NCBI RefSeq assembly: GCF_001559865.1
Contig: NZ_LOHE01000002.1
Location: forward strand, 102,490 to 166,489
Origin: Abyssisolibacter fermentans
GTDB lineage: Bacteria; Bacillota; Clostridia; Tissierellales; MCWD3
Direction: 5' to 3'
DNA: 64,000 nucleotides
The notes under the pieces were generated by a model. It saw only the letters and a program-made list of their open reading frames with translations. It searched no databases and was not told where the DNA came from. The first letter of the stretch is position 1. Every line of letters starts with the position of its first letter. Of the stretch, positions 62,749 through 64,000 are shown one piece after another. A program made the translations under genes and the position numbers.

Positions 62749-63783
62749 TTATTTATTGAATAAAGTCGTATTTTCGCTACGTAAAGTTCTAATCACATTT
62801 TTAACATGTTCTTTCATTCCAGCTTCACCTTTTCTTAAATAGCTTCTTGGATCGTATACTTTCTTATTGCCTACTTCACTATCAACTTTTAAAATTCCAT
62901 CATAGTTTTTAAAGAAATGATCAGCAATAGGTCTAGAGAAAGCGTATTGTAGATCAGTATCAACGTTCATTTTTATAACGCCATATTCAAGAGTTTCATG
63001 TATATCTTCAATTGTTGATCCAGAACCACCGTGGAAAACTAAATCTAGTTGTGAACCTTCACCAAATTCAGATACAATAGCCTCTTGGCCATCCTTTAGA
63101 ATACTTGGCTTTAATTTTACATTTCCAGGTTTATAAACACCGTGAACATTACCAAAAGTAGCTGCAAGTAAGAATCTGCTATCTGGAACTGAACTTAATT
63201 CACGTGCAACTGATAACATGTCTTCTGGAGTTGTATACAGTTTTTCAGCAGGAGCATCTTCATTATTAACACCATCTTCTTCGCCACCAACAACACCAGC
63301 TTCAATTTCTAATATTATTTCATTTTTAGCACAACGCTCTAGTAACTCTTTAGATAATTTAAGATTTTCATCTAATGGTAACTCTCCACCATCAAACATG
63401 TGAGAGTTAAATAAATTAGGTAAACCTTTAGCTCTTCTTTTTTCTGTTTCTTCAAGTAATGGTATAAGAAAGTCATCGAGTTTGTTTTTTGGACAATGAT
63501 CTGTATGTAATGCGACATAAATGTCATATTTCTCAGCTAATAGATGAATATGTTGAGCCAAGCTTATTGCTCCTAAAGCCATATCTTCTTTTCCAAGTCC
63601 AGATGCAAACTGAGCACCACCTGTTGATACTTGTATAATACCATCTGTTTTCATTTCTGCAAAAGCTTTTAATACTGCATTTGCAGTAGTAAGAGATGTT
63701 ACATTAGCTGCAACGTAAGCAAATTTATTTTTTCTAGCATTGTCAAGCATATCGCAATATTGTTGATAATTAACTACTGGCAT
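62749..63783 (-). CDS. fba: Fructose-bisphosphate aldolase, class II (long, class IIA form)
   Basis: The 344-residue protein contains the zinc-binding HTDHCPKNKLDDFL, the glycine-rich HGGSGST and NVDTDLQYAFSRP, which form the active site of class II aldolases. The length and sequence resemble the E. coli FbaA/actinobacterial class IIA group. It cleaves fructose 1,6-bisphosphate in glycolysis and runs in reverse in gluconeogenesis. The RBS on the minus strand is GAAGGAGAG. The leader carries repeated GTCCC motifs that may be an operator. Confidence 0.95.
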   Translation of the reverse strand: MPVVNYQQYCDMLDNARKNKFAYVAANVTSLTTANAVLKAFAEMKTDGIIQVSTGGAQFASGLGKEDMALGAISLAQHIHLLAEKYDIYVALHTDHCPKNKLDDFLIPLLEETEKRRAKGLPNLFNSHMFDGGELPLDENLKLSKELLERCAKNEIILEIEAGVVGGEEDGVNNEDAPAEKLYTTPEDMLSVARELSSVPDSRFLLAATFGNVHGVYKPGNVKLKPSILKDGQEAIVSEFGEGSQLDLVFHGGSGSTIEDIHETLEYGVIKMNVDTDLQYAFSRPIADHFFKNYDGILKVDSEVGNKKVYDPRSYLRKGEAGMKEHVKNVIRTLRSENTTLFNK

Positions 63784-63813
63784 ATTATCTCTCCTTCAAT
63801 ATATATTTGTCAA

Positions 63814-63885
63814 GGGACAAAATAAGTCCCAAATGTACAACAAATGTCCCAAATAAATTATATCATAAATATCAAAATATTTGAA
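63814..63885 (-). promoter_or_regulatory. fba promoter and repeated GGGAC motifs
   Basis: On the minus strand, TTCAAA (complement of 63880-63885) and TATAAT (complement of 63857-63862) are spaced by 17 nt. Just downstream, between the expected start point and the gene, GGGAC occurs twice in the sense direction (complements of 63846-63850 and 63826-63830). It occurs once inverted (63814-63818), making a palindrome GGGACTTATTTTGTCCC on the minus strand. Confidence 0.5.
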
Positions 63886-63890
63886 TATAT

Positions 63891-64000
63891 TATCCCTGAT
63901 TTTTCGTATAACTTTGAATAATATGCTGTAGGTTTCTGAATTAGAAGATTTCAGTGAATTCGAAGGCAATTACGTAGTAATTACAACACAACGTTTCAAC
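63891..64000 (+). mobile_element. Left part of an inverted-end element, cut by the window edge
   Basis: The left end TATCCCTGATTTTTCGTATA is followed by ACTTTGAATAATATGCTGTAGG and GATTTCAGTGAATTCGAAGG, the shared interior of the long elements. After GAAGGCA the sequence departs (ATTACGTAGTAATTACAACA), and the right end lies outside. Confidence 0.75.

Overview
The window is AT-rich chromosomal DNA from an endospore-forming member of the Clostridia (Bacillota). The evidence is the low-GC codon use, strong AGGAGG-type ribosome binding sites, a HrcA/CIRCE heat-shock operon, sporulation genes (gpr, spoIIP, yqfC, yqfD), a single-chain glycyl-tRNA synthetase and an A-type RNase P RNA. I cannot name the genus from the sequence alone. 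The gene order closely follows the conserved comEC-to-yqfO block known from Bacillus subtilis: comEC, holA, rpsT, gpr, spoIIP, lepA, hemW, hrcA-grpE-dnaK-dnaJ, prmA-rsmE-mtaB, rpsU-yqeY, nfeD-floA, yqfC-yqfD-phoH-yqfF-ybeY, cdd-era-yqzL-recO, glyS-ccpN-ppsR, dgt, dnaG-rpoD, trmK-nif3.

Layout. 1-603 is the 3' end of a HAD hydrolase. 1.1-8.5 kb holds DNA uptake, DNA polymerase delta, S20 (on the minus strand), sporulation proteases and signal peptidase. 8.7-18.8 kb holds lepA, hemW, the CIRCE-controlled chaperone operon and two rRNA or ribosomal-protein methyltransferases. 19.3-20.1 kb has two divergent XRE regulators inserted between rsmE and mtaB. 22-25 kb holds hinT, rpsU, yqeY and an unusual S8-type lipoprotein. 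25.7-28.7 kb is the NfeD/flotillin membrane-domain operon. 29-39.9 kb is the yqfC-to-recO block, lacking dgkA and gaining a CorC-like protein and a DUF3048 lipoprotein. 41-51 kb carries glyS, the CcpN/PpsR pair, dgt and the dnaG-rpoD macromolecular synthesis operon. From 51.6 kb the conserved order ends. This accessory part holds a C4 zinc-ribbon coiled-coil protein, rnpB with an integrase remnant abutting its terminator, a secreted GPI-repeat protein, poorly known membrane and regulatory proteins, a MutS2-like ATPase without an Smr domain, an S9 peptidase and a class II aldolase.

The most unusual content is non-coding. A family of short palindromic elements is scattered through at least twenty intergenic sites and never interrupts a gene that I can see. 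Its core hairpin occurs with three different stem sequences that co-vary (CCAAATC/GATTTGG, TAAAATC/GATTTTA, AGAAATC/GATTTCT). Larger copies are bounded by inverted ends resembling CCCTGATTATTCAT / ATGAATAATCTGGG. The right end repeatedly lies just before the ribosome binding site of the next gene. One version forms a six-copy, roughly 155-bp tandem array at 40.0-40.9 kb.

Other points worth attention are the secreted protein made of twelve GPI units, a perfect hairpin that buries the ribosome binding site of a 55-residue protein, a leader-peptide-plus-hairpin arrangement before a CD3324-family regulator, and alternative stem-loops upstream of nfeD. All functional statements rest on recognised motifs and synteny; no database search was run.
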